Assembly: GCA_008638415.1 (NCBI GenBank)
Contig: VWVT01000011.1
Location: 1 to 64,000 of the forward strand
From: Nocardiopsis sinuspersici
GTDB taxonomy: Bacteria; Actinomycetota; Actinomycetes; Streptosporangiales; Streptosporangiaceae
Length of the DNA stretch: 64,000 nucleotides
Reading direction: 5' to 3'
Shown: in pieces, positions 8,005-16,874 of the stretch
How the letters are laid out: each line of letters starts with the position of its first letter
Position numbering within the stretch: the first letter of the stretch is position 1
Translations under genes and position numbers: made by a program
The notes under the pieces: model-generated
What the model saw: only the letters and a program-made list of their open reading frames with translations
Database searches by the model: none
Told to the model about the DNA's origin: nothing

Positions 8005-8652
8005 ATGTCCCCCTTCCCCCGCGCGTTCGCGGCCGTCGCTGCGGTCGTCCTCGCCGTCGTTCTCGGCTGGACCTCTCCGGCCTCCGCCCACCACGTCCTG
8101 CCCCCGGGCATCCCCGGAGACTCCGCGGCCCAGAGCCAGCTCGACTCCCTCACGGTCCGGGCCAAGGGCCCGCAGACCGGCTACGACCGAAGCCTCTTCC
8201 CGCACTGGAACGTCGTCGACAGCCCCTGCACCGCCCGCCAGTACGTGCTGGTTCGCGACGGCCACAGCGTGGTGACCGACAGCGACTGCCAGCCGACCTC
8301 CGGCCGCTGGTACAGCGCCTTCGACAACGTGTGGTGGGGCGGCGACGTCTCCCAGATCAGCGTCGACCACATGGTCCCGCTCAGCGAGGCGTGGAAGACC
8401 GGCGCCGCCGACTGGACGACCAGCCGCCGCCGCGCCTTCGCCAACGACGTCGACTCGCCCCAGCTGTGGGCGGTCACCGTCAGCAGCAACAGCTCCAAGG
8501 GCGACAAGGACCCGTCCCAGTGGATGCCGACGAACAGGGCCGTCCACTGCGACTACGTCAAGGCCTGGGTCAACGTGAAGTACAGGTACGACCTCACCGT
8601 CACGCGGACGGAGAAGTCCTCCATCCGGAGCACCATCGACACCGCCTGCTGA
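8005..8652 (+). CDS. Secreted HNH endonuclease family protein
   Basis: The 215-residue product has a clear signal peptide (residues 1 to about 28, ending 'SPASA') and an HNH-type nuclease core of the DUF1524/GmrSD-C class: 'SVDHMVPLSEAW' with Asp121-His122, then an Asn-rich stretch 'VTVSSNSSKGDKDP' and 'WMPTNRA'. Related proteins are extracellular nucleases of streptomycetes and relatives. Paired cysteines (two near 75 and 95, two toward the C-terminus) suit an exported fold. GAGGAG precedes the ATG. It sits between blocks of the conjugation locus. A general extracellular nuclease is the most likely role; a secretion-system cargo is possible but no immunity gene is adjacent. Confidence 0.8.
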   Translation: MSPFPRAFAAVAAVVLAVVLGWTSPASAHHVLPPGIPGDSAAQSQLDSLTVRAKGPQTGYDRSLFPHWNVVDSPCTARQYVLVRDGHSVVTDSDCQPTSGRWYSAFDNVWWGGDVSQISVDHMVPLSEAWKTGAADWTTSRRRAFANDVDSPQLWAVTVSSNSSKGDKDPSQWMPTNRAVHCDYVKAWVNVKYRYDLTVTRTEKSSIRSTIDTAC

Positions 8653-8962
8653 CGGGCCGGCCGGAGGCGTCGCCGGTGCGGCGCACGGGCCCGGCCACGG
8701 ACGGTCCTGTACCCGTCGAGGTCCGGGTGCCGAGGGCGTCCACAGGTACGAGGCCGTGAGGGAGGGGGCGCGCACCCGCGCTCCCTCCCGGCCCCCTCCG
8801 CGAAGATTCTGGCGCGCCGTAACCCGGTCCGCTTCTACGGCTCCGGCACGATGCTCCACTATGGGTGCGTGGCACAGGCGCCCGGCCGGGCACGCACTCC
8901 GGGGAGTGCCCCGAAGCACCCCGGGGCACCCCGCCACGTGACGCGACCAGAAGGGCTACCAG
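8653..8962. other. Intergenic region before the VirB4-like gene
   Basis: About 310 bases without a gene. I see no perfect terminator or consensus promoter. A CACTATGGGTG stretch near 8857-8867 faintly recalls the promoter-like elements at 958 and 16727, but the match is weak. Confidence 0.4.
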
Positions 8963-11437
8963 ATGACCGGCACCAGGGGGACACGCGGAGCGACCCGCCT
9001 CGCGGTCCGCTACTTCGACGACCGCGTGCTGTTGAGCGACAGCGAGGCCTGGGCCTACTTCCGCCTGCCGACGGTCTCCTACGAGTTCACCACCCCCGAG
9101 GAGCGCCAGGCGCTCGCCACCAACATCACCATCGCCCTCGCCGCCATCCGCATGAACGACGCCGAGGTCCACCTTCGGGTCGCCCACCGCACCTATCCGG
9201 CCGCAGACTGGGCCACCCGCCTCGACGGCACCTCCGACTCCGGGCCGGGCTGGTACGACTACCTCGACGAGATGTACCGGCACGTGTGGGCCAAGGACTT
9301 CTGGACCAAGGAGGTCTACCTCGGCGTCCGCCTCGGCCAGCGCAGCGCCGCCTCCGGCCTCGGCCTGTTCTCCCAGATCTTCGGCGTCTACCAGCGCACC
9401 GAGCAGGTCCTGGGCATCAACGACGACGCCGTGGACGACAAGGAGCTCGCCCGCTGGACCGACCAGTCCGAGCGGCTCGGCCGCGCCCTGGCGGCCAGCT
9501 CACTGCACGCCCGCCACGCCACCTCCGACGAGATCGCCTGGCTCATCCGGCACGCCGTCAGCGGCACCGCCGAGGAGATCCGGCCCTCGGCCGTGGGCAG
9601 GCGCACCTGGGGGCGCGGCGAGATCGAGGCGCTCGTCGACGGCGTCGTGCACAACGGCCGCTCCACGCTCCGCCTCGAACAGCCCGCCGGGTCCACCCAC
9701 GTCGCGTTCCTGTCCTTCGCGCGCTTCCCGGACCTGATGCCCTTCCCCGACGGGGAACCGTGGATGCACCACGCAGACGCGCTCCCCTTCCCGGTCGAGA
9801 TGTCCCTGCGGATGAAGCTCATCCCGCCCGCCAAGGCGTCCAAGGACGTCGGCCGCAAGCTCGCCCACGCCCGCGACATGGACGCCCACATCCGCGAGGC
9901 CGGGGTGGAGGCGCCCATCGCGCTCGCCGAGCAGATCGACGCCGCCCGCATGCTGGAGCACGGCATCACCAAGGAGCGCCTGCCCTTCGTCTACGGCTGG
10001 CACCGCCTCATGGTCTCCGCGCCCACCGAGCGCCTCCTCAGCCAGCAGGTCGAGGCGGTCGTGGAGCACTACCGCGACATCGGCATCGACGTCATCAACT
10101 CCACCGGGGACCAGTTCTCCCTGTTCAACGAGTCGCTGCCGGGCGACCGCATCCGCCTCAACGCCTACGCCCAGCGCCAGCCGCTGCGCACCATCGCGGG
10201 CGGGATGCCCACCGCCACCGTCGACGTCGGCGACCGCGTCGACCACACCGGCGGCGGCTGGGTCGGCCCCTACATCGGCGAGACCCTCGGCCGTGCCCGC
10301 TCCATCGTCCACTTCGACCCCATGGTCGCCGCGGCCCGCAACCGGCCCACCGCCATCGCCATCACCGGCGAGCCCGGCGGCGGCAAGACCACCCTGGCGC
10401 TCCTGCTCATCTACCAGCTCGCCCTGCGCGGGGTCACCGTGGCCGCCATCGACCCCAAGGGCGACGCCGAGTCCCTCGTCGAGCTCCTGCGCAGACGCGG
10501 CCGCAAGGCCCGCATCATGTCCCTGGGCTCGGCCCAGCCCGGCCTGCTCGACCCCTTCGCCTTCGGTGACGACCTGCCGACCAAGAAGACCATGGCCACC
10601 GAGACCCTGCGCCTGCTGCTGCCCCGCATGAGCGAGGAGCGCGAGTCCGCCATGATCCAGGCGGTCGCCGCCGTCGCCAACCAGCCCCAGCCCTCCCTGG
10701 CCAAGGTCGTGGACCACCTCGTCTCCTCCTCGGGGGCGGCCTCGCGCAACCTGGGCGCCGTCCTGCAGTCCATGTCCGAGATGCGGCTGGCCAGCCTGTG
10801 CTTCGACCCCCAGGGCGACGCCCAGATCGACACCGAGGGCTGGACCACGGTGTTCACCCTGGGCGGGCTCACCCTGCCCGACTCCGGCGTGGGGCGCGAC
10901 GACTACTCCTACGAGCAGCGCCTGTCCGTGGCCCTGCTCTACCTGGTGTCCCAGTTCGCCCGCCGCCTCATGAACGGCCTGGACCGGCACCTGCCCAAGG
11001 CGATCTTCCTGGACGAGGCCTGGGCGGTCACCTCCACCCCCGAGGGCGCCAAGCTCGTCCCCGAGGTCTCCCGCATGGGCCGCTCCCGCAACACCGCGCT
11101 CATCCTCGTCTCCCAGAACGCGGGTGACCTCCTCAACGAGCAGGTCACCAACTGCCTGTCCTCGGTGTTCGCCTTCCGCTCCAGCGAGCGCTTCGAGGTG
11201 GAGAGCGTCATGTCCCTGCTGGGCATCGAGCCCAACGAGGACCACTTCGCGGTACTGCGCAACCTCGGCAACGGCGAGTGCGTGTTCCGGGACCTGGACG
11301 GCCGGTCCGGGCGGATCGGCGTGGACCTGGTCTCGGAGAACCTGACGCGCTGGCTGGACACCAACCCCACCCGCCAGCGCCCCGGGGAGGAGGACGAGGA
11401 CCTGGTGTCCTCGGGCGGGCGCGACGGACAGGTGTAG
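8963..11437 (+). CDS. SCO6880-family VirB4-like conjugation ATPase
   Basis: The 824-residue protein has the build of the actinobacterial SCO6880 family of ATP/GTP-binding proteins: an N-terminal domain of about 450 residues, then an AAA-type P-loop engine. The Walker A motif is GEPGGGKT (469-476) and Walker B is KAIFLDEAW (679-687). VirB4-class ATPases energise assembly and substrate transport in type IV secretion and sit on the cytoplasmic membrane face. The late sequence 'LVSQNAGDLL' followed by 'CLSSVFAFRSS' matches the motif order of VirB4/TraC ATPases. The ATG at 8963 has only a weak AAGGGC site. It starts block 2 of the locus and ends at a strong hairpin. All catalytic motifs are intact, in contrast to the degenerate P-loop of the TcpE fusion. 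Confidence 0.8.
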   Translation: MTGTRGTRGATRLAVRYFDDRVLLSDSEAWAYFRLPTVSYEFTTPEERQALATNITIALAAIRMNDAEVHLRVAHRTYPAADWATRLDGTSDSGPGWYDYLDEMYRHVWAKDFWTKEVYLGVRLGQRSAASGLGLFSQIFGVYQRTEQVLGINDDAVDDKELARWTDQSERLGRALAASSLHARHATSDEIAWLIRHAVSGTAEEIRPSAVGRRTWGRGEIEALVDGVVHNGRSTLRLEQPAGSTHVAFLSFARFPDLMPFPDGEPWMHHADALPFPVEMSLRMKLIPPAKASKDVGRKLAHARDMDAHIREAGVEAPIALAEQIDAARMLEHGITKERLPFVYGWHRLMVSAPTERLLSQQVEAVVEHYRDIGIDVINSTGDQFSLFNESLPGDRIRLNAYAQRQPLRTIAGGMPTATVDVGDRVDHTGGGWVGPYIGETLGRARSIVHFDPMVAAARNRPTAIAITGEPGGGKTTLALLLIYQLALRGVTVAAIDPKGDAESLVELLRRRGRKARIMSLGSAQPGLLDPFAFGDDLPTKKTMATETLRLLLPRMSEERESAMIQAVAAVANQPQPSLAKVVDHLVSSSGAASRNLGAVLQSMSEMRLASLCFDPQGDAQIDTEGWTTVFTLGGLTLPDSGVGRDDYSYEQRLSVALLYLVSQFARRLMNGLDRHLPKAIFLDEAWAVTSTPEGAKLVPEVSRMGRSRNTALILVSQNAGDLLNEQVTNCLSSVFAFRSSERFEVESVMSLLGIEPNEDHFAVLRNLGNGECVFRDLDGRSGRIGVDLVSENLTRWLDTNPTRQRPGEEDEDLVSSGGRDGQV

Positions 11438-11489
11438 CGGCCGACCGCAGGGCCGCAGGGCCGCAGGGCCGGAAGGACGTAAGGCCGAA

Positions 11490-11519
11490 GGCGCCCGCCG
11501 GAGCGGTCCGGCGGGCGCC
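11490..11519 (+). terminator. Terminator of the VirB4-like gene
   Basis: A perfect 13-bp GC-rich stem with a 4-base loop (GCGG) begins 52 bases after the stop codon. A threefold GCAGGGCCG repeat lies just before it at about 11447-11473. Confidence 0.7.
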
Positions 11520-11727
11520 TCCAAGGCTCCGGGCCGCCGCACGCGGGCGGGTTTCGGATGGCCCCTGAGCGGGTTTCGGATCACGTACGGACAAAATGCG
11601 GCAAAGGCATGCAAGATGCCAGGTTCGGGGCGCGTCGGGGATGGGCATCTCCTACCCAGTCGGGTTCCTCCCCCGAGTGCCCGCCCCTGCACCCCCCGAC
11701 CGACCCAGCACTCACAAGGGACCGCCC

Positions 11728-12894
11728 ATGAGTGAGGACGTCATCCGGCCACGCCCCGTCGTCGACCCCGACCTGCCCGAGGACCAGCGCGAGGAGGTCC
11801 TCCGGAAGGCGGAGTCCCCGCCCCTGTTCCCCCCACGCGGCGGAGGGGAGGTCCTCACCCGCCTGGTGCGGATACGCGAGTGCGGCATCCACCTGTTCGG
11901 CGTCGGGCTCACCACGACCCTGGCCCTGCTCACCGCGGGCTGGTACCTGGGCATGCTGATCACCAGCGTCAGCCTGGTCGCCTACGTCGCCGTCACGGCC
12001 CTCCGCCGGGACACCCATCCCACCACGCGCACCGCGGGCGTCCTCGTGGGCGCCGGCACGGTGGCCTCCGCCCCCGTGTGGCTGATGGACGTCGTTCCCC
12101 AGGATCCCTTCCCGGGCATGCCCTGGGTGCTGTTCGGGCTGCTCGTGGCCGTGGTCGTCGCCGACACCCTCACCTCGGGGGCGCAGAGGACCGCCGGGGA
12201 GCGGTACCGCGAACACGTGGTGCTGCCCGACGACCTCAGCGAAGGCGACCACGCCCTCCTCCGGGAGGTCCAGCACGTGATCGGCCTCGTGGAAGCGGCA
12301 CGCGACGAACTCGGCGGCGAGGCCCTGGACACCGACCGGGCGCTGGCCGTCCTGCGCGACGAGGAGTGGCGCCTCGCCTCGCTCCTGGCCCGCCAGCGCG
12401 AACTGCGCCGCGCCCACCTGCGCCGCTGGCAGCGCGCCGTCTCACCCCGGGTCAGGGAGGCGCTCAAGCCCCAGCGGGAGCACCTGCACGCCGTGGCGGA
12501 GGCGGTGCGCGCCCGGGTCGCCCAGATCAGTGAGTACGGCCGCCTGGTCAGGGAGGCCGTGGTGGCCCACCGGGAGTGGGAGCAGTGCCAGGAGGCGGTG
12601 GACTCCACCGCCGAGTACGCCGACCACCTGGCCTCGGCGTCCTTCCTCGGCGCCCGCTCGGCGCAGGTCAGCGAGCTCGCCGCCACCGCCGCGATCGCCC
12701 GCCGGGCCCGCGACGAACGCGTCGGGCAGGCGCTCCTGGTCGGCTGCCGCCTGGCCGCGTCCACCGGACCGGACGCCGACGGGGCACCGGACGCCGGCGA
12801 ACAGGCCACCACCAATACGCCGGACGCCGGCGGACCGGACGGCACGGGGGCGGAGGGAACCGGGCTGGACGGCACCGTGGCCGTACGGGGCTGA
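11728..12894 (+). CDS. Uncharacterised membrane protein of the conjugation locus
   Basis: I do not recognise a family. The 388-residue product starts with about 50 acidic and proline-rich residues, then shows two adjacent membrane spans (about 55-95), a third near 105-125 and a fourth near 131-147. Residues 160-340 are soluble, mostly helical and charged, with long Glu/Arg runs that suggest a coiled coil. The last 50 residues are Gly, Asp and Thr rich and look disordered. I chose the ATG at 11728 with an AAGGGA site; an upstream in-frame ATG at 11596 would add 44 residues of poor character. It follows the VirB4-like gene after a terminator and may be transcribed separately. Function is unknown. 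Confidence 0.6.
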   Translation: MSEDVIRPRPVVDPDLPEDQREEVLRKAESPPLFPPRGGGEVLTRLVRIRECGIHLFGVGLTTTLALLTAGWYLGMLITSVSLVAYVAVTALRRDTHPTTRTAGVLVGAGTVASAPVWLMDVVPQDPFPGMPWVLFGLLVAVVVADTLTSGAQRTAGERYREHVVLPDDLSEGDHALLREVQHVIGLVEAARDELGGEALDTDRALAVLRDEEWRLASLLARQRELRRAHLRRWQRAVSPRVREALKPQREHLHAVAEAVRARVAQISEYGRLVREAVVAHREWEQCQEAVDSTAEYADHLASASFLGARSAQVSELAATAAIARRARDERVGQALLVGCRLAASTGPDADGAPDAGEQATTNTPDAGGPDGTGAEGTGLDGTVAVRG

Positions 12895-13134
12895 GCGGAC
12901 CGGGGACCGGATCCGCCGGGGCCTCCCGGGGCGCACACGGACACGTGGGCGGAGGCGGAGGAGGCCGCGCCGTTCGTACGCGGGGCCCGTGAACACGCCT
13001 GCACGAGACGTAGATCACCCGGGTCACGCACCCGGCACCCGTGGTGGCCAGCGGTGCCGTAGTTGTCCGGTTGCGGACAGCAAGGTCTTCGGCGATCCGT
13101 CCCAAACACGTTCGGCTTCTGACACATTGGGCGG

Positions 13135-14433
13135 ATGAGTGATGTCTGTGAGAGCACCCGCCATCCCCTCACCACCGCCAAAGAGGCCGTGAACGTACGG
13201 GTGGCCTCGGGCAGGGAGGGGTTCACCGAGATCCTGCGGCACGCCGGACAGGACCTGGTCGACGTGCTGGAGAAGGACCAGGACCCCGACTCGCCCGAGG
13301 TCCGCGAGGCGCTCTCCCAGCTGCACGACCACGTGGACCGGGCCATGGCCGACCACGCCCACAGGCAGCGCCGGTGGCCCGTCCGCACCGACGGAGAGCG
13401 CCTCACCCGCGCCTTCCGCGCCCTGGACGAGTCCGGTGTCATCGCCCGCGAGGAGTTCGGCTGCTGCGACGGCTGCGCCAAGGCCGCCCTGAACGGCGAG
13501 CTCGCCACCCGCAACTCGGTCCCCAGCGGGCAGGCGGTGCGCGGCTACGCGTTCTACCACCGCCAGGACAGGAAGAACGCGGTCGCGGGCGGTCCGCTGG
13601 TCGTTCGCTTCGAGGCCAGCCACCCGCTGCGCCGCGCCGCCGTCGGTGAGGAGACCGCCGAGACCCTGCGCGCCCACGGGCTCACGGTCGACTGGGACGG
13701 CGACCCCGACCGGGGCCTGCTCATACCCATGGACTGGAGCCGACGCCGCTTCGGCCGCGGGGCGGCCTTCCCCGGCCCCGCCGTGGACGGCGAGCCCATG
13801 GTCCGGGTCTCCTTCAACGATCCCGGCTCCTACGGCGTCCCCGAGTGGATCTCCCGCTACGAGGGCCGCGTGAGCGTCCGCGAGCTGTCCCGAATGGTCC
13901 TGCCCTGGCTGCCGCGCTCCTTCGTGGCCACCCTGAGCAGCGGCCACGGCCAGACCATCGTCCTGGAGCGCGACTTCGACCTCCTGCGCGTGCACCACGG
14001 CCCCGCGCTCTCGCGGGAGCGCGTCGAGGAGCCGCTCAGCCGCTGGGCGGTCGGCGCCGTGTGGCCCCGCGAGGAGGCCCGCTCCTCCCACGCCGGCCTG
14101 CTGGAGGTGAACTACGCCGACACCGCCGAGGAGGGCATGGGTTTCGTGGACTACGCCGAACCCCTGGAGACGGCCGCCGCCCGCCAGCTCGTCTACCAGC
14201 TCACTCCCGCCAAGGGCACGTTCGCGGTGTTCACGGCCGCGAACGGCGAGGTCGCCCAGATGATGTGGGAGAGCGGCTCCCTGCTGTGGATGGAGAGCCC
14301 CTCACCCGCCGAGGGCGTGTCCCGGGGACGCCACGTCACCCTGCCCGAGGCCGAGGAGATGGTGCGCGTCCTGGCCGAGGAGGGCCGCGTCGCCCTGGCG
14401 GACCTGGGCGAGCTGCGGACCACCTCCTGGTGA
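13135..14433 (+). CDS. DUF6891 domain-containing protein
   Basis: The 432-residue protein has a DUF6891 domain in its first 200 residues, recognisable by 'EFGCCDGCAKAAL' and 'GYAFYHRQD'. The C-terminal part (about 215-425) is a separate domain with 'GVPEWISRYEG' near its start. No membrane span or signal peptide is seen. The cysteine cluster CCDGC could bind metal, but the domain has no established function that I know. No clear ribosome site precedes the ATG. It stands alone between the conjugation blocks and converges on a minus-strand membrane-protein gene. Similar proteins are common and multi-copy in streptomycetes and relatives. Confidence 0.65.
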   Translation: MSDVCESTRHPLTTAKEAVNVRVASGREGFTEILRHAGQDLVDVLEKDQDPDSPEVREALSQLHDHVDRAMADHAHRQRRWPVRTDGERLTRAFRALDESGVIAREEFGCCDGCAKAALNGELATRNSVPSGQAVRGYAFYHRQDRKNAVAGGPLVVRFEASHPLRRAAVGEETAETLRAHGLTVDWDGDPDRGLLIPMDWSRRRFGRGAAFPGPAVDGEPMVRVSFNDPGSYGVPEWISRYEGRVSVRELSRMVLPWLPRSFVATLSSGHGQTIVLERDFDLLRVHHGPALSRERVEEPLSRWAVGAVWPREEARSSHAGLLEVNYADTAEEGMGFVDYAEPLETAAARQLVYQLTPAKGTFAVFTAANGEVAQMMWESGSLLWMESPSPAEGVSRGRHVTLPEAEEMVRVLAEEGRVALADLGELRTTSW

Positions 14434-14505
14434 GGACGTCCCCCACAACCGGTCTCCGATCCGGACCGGACCCGGTGCACGCCCGCGCCCGGGGAGGCGT
14501 CGCGG

Positions 14506-15564
14506 TCAGTCCGTGACCGTCGCCACGAGCTCCTCGCGCTCTCCCGGCTCCTCGGGCCGGATGTGCTCGGACAGCTCCACGAAACCGATGTCGGGGAACT
14601 CCATGGCCGGATTTCCCCGGCCGTCCCCGGGCAGGTCCGCCCTGAGGATGACGATCGCGTCGGCGAACTCCGTGCGTGCCTCCATCCTCCCGGTCACGCC
14701 TTCCCGCGTGCTGGTGGCGATGACGGCGTCCCCGTGCTCCTCGCACGTCCACGTCCCGCCCTCGGACCCACACGACCGGTGCATGGGCCTCTCACCCGCG
14801 TCCTCCTTCGCCATGCTCTCCAGGGTGAGGCTGAACCCGTCGAGCCCGGGGGAGGGGTCGGCGGGCACGTAGACGACGGTGGCTTCGTGGAACTCGTCCT
14901 CGACGACGACGCCGGCCTCCCGAAGGCTGTGGCTGAACCGCATGTCCAGCGGTCTCCAGTCGCCCGAGTCCAGCACGGCGACCGTGAGTGGGAAGGCGGC
15001 GGCGTCCCGAAGGAGTTCCTCCCGCTCCCTCCGGCGCTCCTCCTCGAAGCCCGCCCACCAGGTACCCGAGAGCAGCAGCGCCACCGCGACGACGGGGGAG
15101 AGCGTGAGCATGGGGGAGAACCGGGGACCGCGCCTGAACGCGGTCCACACGGCACACCCGAGCAGGGACATCGCCAGGCAGACGGCCGGCAGGAGCACGA
15201 AGGCCATGACGTGCAGGACCAACGCCACCATCGCCTGGGCACCGGCCGCCAGCACCGCCGTGCTCAGGACCGTGGGGAACTCCCGGGGCCGGGGAACACC
15301 CAGGCGGCGCAGGATCCGCAGAAGCAGGTAGTGCCCGGCGCCGGTCAACGCAAGGGTGACCGCGCCGAGCGAGGCCGTGTACATCCAGCCGTGGTGCGGT
15401 GCGCCGAGAAGGACGAGCAGTCCTCCGGCCCACAGGACCGTGCTCACCAGGAGCGGGTACACGACGGCGGCCGCGACCATCGTCCACACGGCGCCCGTGC
15501 TGTGGGCCGGCCCGGGGACGGGCGCGTGCTGGAGGCCGGGCGGTGACTCGGGAGCGGTGCTCAT
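14506..15564 (-). CDS. Membrane protein with extracellular C-terminal domain (family A, full length)
   Basis: I do not recognise a named family, but this 352-residue protein is one of three relatives in the window (15673-16290 and 31537-32481). It has about five membrane spans between residues 25 and 170. An outside domain of about 180 residues follows, starting 'FPLTVAVLDSGDW', containing a Cys pair in 'CGSEGGTWTC' and ending 'EEPGEREELVATVTD'. The 31.5-kb relative has the matching 'TIAVLDHPDW', 'CDFPGTWC' and 'RPGERAALVESVTT'. A sensor or envelope-stress role is plausible but unproven. GAGGA precedes the ATG. The truncated sister gene lies directly upstream on the same strand, about 110 bases away. 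Confidence 0.6.
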   Translation of the reverse strand: MSTAPESPPGLQHAPVPGPAHSTGAVWTMVAAAVVYPLLVSTVLWAGGLLVLLGAPHHGWMYTASLGAVTLALTGAGHYLLLRILRRLGVPRPREFPTVLSTAVLAAGAQAMVALVLHVMAFVLLPAVCLAMSLLGCAVWTAFRRGPRFSPMLTLSPVVAVALLLSGTWWAGFEEERRREREELLRDAAAFPLTVAVLDSGDWRPLDMRFSHSLREAGVVVEDEFHEATVVYVPADPSPGLDGFSLTLESMAKEDAGERPMHRSCGSEGGTWTCEEHGDAVIATSTREGVTGRMEARTEFADAIVILRADLPGDGRGNPAMEFPDIGFVELSEHIRPEEPGEREELVATVTD

Positions 15565-15672
15565 GGGTCCTCACGGAAGCGGGGAAAGGGGTCACCTGGT
15601 TGACGTCCTCGGGCGCTTCCGGGTTGGGGAAGGAGCCACGCGAATCGGAGTGCGGGGAGGGAGGACCCGGCC

Positions 15673-16290
15673 TCATCCGGTCGGCACGGTGACCACGTAC
15701 GGATGGGCGGCGAGCGTCTCCCGCGTCCACTGGGCCTCCTGGCGGCCGGCGAGGGCGTCCCCGCTCGCGGAGACCAGAGAGGACACCACCGCCACCGCGC
15801 ACACCGCGGCCCAGGCCCAGCCCAGCGCGCGGCCGTGGCTCACGGCCAGCACGGTGGCGGCGACGATGCCCTGGAAGGCCGCGGTGAGCGGCACGCCTCC
15901 GAACCAGCCGACGTCGAAGGCGAAGGTCAGGAGCGCCATCTGGGCGAACGCCAGTACGACCGATCCCGTCAGCAGGGTGGCGACGGCACCCGGGCGGGGG
16001 ACGCGGGCCCGGCGCAGGAGTGACAGCAGGAGCCAGTGCGCGCCCGGGACCAGTACGCACAGGACGAGTACGGTACCGACGGCGAGCCCTGTGGCCCCGC
16101 CGGTGAGGGCGAAGAGCAGGAGGGCTCCGCCCACGAGGAGGACGCCCGAGACCAGCAGCGGGTACAGGGCCCCGCCCACGAGGAGCGCGACGGTGCCCCC
16201 GGCGGACATGGGCCGATGGACGGTTCCCGGATGGGATGGCGGGTGGGGCGGATCGGGTGGGCCGTACGGGGGAGTGGGCTCAGCGGCCAT
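15673..16290 (-). CDS. Truncated sister of the family A membrane protein
   Basis: The 205-residue product aligns with the membrane half of its neighbour at 14506-15564. 'YPLLVSGVLLVGGALLL' matches 'YPLLVSTVLWAGGLLVL', and 'GAHWLLLSLLRRARVPRP' matches 'GHYLLLRILRRLGVPRP'. It ends at 'HPYVVTVPTG', just where the neighbour's extracellular domain begins ('FPLTVAVLDSG'). It therefore keeps the spans but lacks the outside domain. The ATG at 16290 has a good GGAGGA site; a longer frame from 16476 lacks one. Tandem duplication followed by loss of the 3' half explains the pair. It may be functional as a membrane anchor or a decaying copy. Confidence 0.55.
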   Translation of the reverse strand: MAAEPTPPYGPPDPPHPPSHPGTVHRPMSAGGTVALLVGGALYPLLVSGVLLVGGALLLFALTGGATGLAVGTVLVLCVLVPGAHWLLLSLLRRARVPRPGAVATLLTGSVVLAFAQMALLTFAFDVGWFGGVPLTAAFQGIVAATVLAVSHGRALGWAWAAVCAVAVVSSLVSASGDALAGRQEAQWTRETLAAHPYVVTVPTG

Positions 16291-16493
16291 GTCGGGTCCT
16301 CCGGTCGGGGAGCGGAGCGGATGGTGCTCTTCTCTGTGATTCCCAGAAATCCCGTACTGACTGGGGCGGGGCCGGTTGGGGCGCAAGGGGCACAGGTGGT
16401 GCGGCCGTGGTCCTACGTCAGGTTTCGGTCCTGCGGCAATGGGGACTCGGGCTCTCACCGAAGGCAGTACTGGCACCCGGTATCAGTCCGTTT

Positions 16494-16520
16494 TAGGACA
16501 TGGTGTCCATTTTTGGACAC
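16494..16520. promoter_or_regulatory. GGACA/TGTCC operator-like repeats
   Basis: Three half-sites occur in 27 bases: AGGACA at 16495-16500, then GTGTCCA (16503-16509) and TGGACAC (16514-16520), the last two forming a perfect 7-bp palindrome around TTTT. This is a plausible repressor site for the third conjugation block or the divergent membrane gene. Confidence 0.4.
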
Positions 16521-16726
16521 GGGCCTGAGTGTGACGCCCCTCATAGTGCCGACGTGGGTAGCAAATTGTGGCCTTGTACTTTTTGGGTGTTTCGGAAAGC
16601 CGTTCGTGCCTGCTACCTGCACAAACATTGGCAAGGGTCGGTTTTGTCCCCCGGGTTCTGGTCGTGCGGACGGTAGGAGGCGGAAAATCCATCGCGTTGC
16701 ACCCATCTCCTCAGCGGGTGATGACG

Positions 16727-16751
16727 CACCATAGAGGATGGGGTAAAGACA
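16727..16751 (+). promoter_or_regulatory. Shared promoter-like element, copy 2
   Basis: CACCATAGAGGATGGGGTAA followed by AGACA repeats the layout of the element at 958-979 (CACTATAG-GATGGGGTAGACA). Only these two close copies were found by eye, and each heads a conjugation block, which suggests joint control. Confidence 0.45.
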
Positions 16752-16755
16752 TGCG

Positions 16756-16824
16756 GGGGCCCTGCGGTCGCGCACGGGCCGCGTGCGGTGAGCACGCGTG
16801 CACGGGTGTGACCAGCAGGGCCCC
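16756..16824 (+). promoter_or_regulatory. Leader inverted repeat before the channel gene
   Basis: GGGGCCCTGC (16756-16765) pairs perfectly with GCAGGGCCCC (16815-16824). The intervening 49 bases contain further GCGTGC/GCACGC pairings. It could be an attenuator or a stabilising 5' structure for block 3. Confidence 0.4.
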
Positions 16825-16874
16825 GTGTCTGCGAACGTCCACCTCGGCCCGAACCACGACGCAGGAGCCAGCAG

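Larger units (their letters stand above)
16291..16874. other. Divergent promoter region and long leader of the third conjugation block
   Basis: About 580 bases without a gene, relatively AT-rich between 16490 and 16700. It contains GGACA/TGTCC repeats with a 7-bp palindrome at 16494-16520, the second promoter-like element at 16727-16751, and a 10-bp inverted repeat (16756-16765 with 16815-16824) that folds the leader. AGGAG at about 16866 serves the channel gene. Confidence 0.6.

Noticed and set aside
8760..8805. GGGAGG/CCTCCC runs after the nuclease gene, considered as a terminator
   Set aside because: Pairing is short and interrupted, and the site is over 100 bases after the stop.
11447..11473. 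Threefold GCAGGGCCG direct repeat, considered as an iteron or CRISPR-like array
   Set aside because: Only three 9-base units next to a terminator, with no spacers and no replication or Cas genes.
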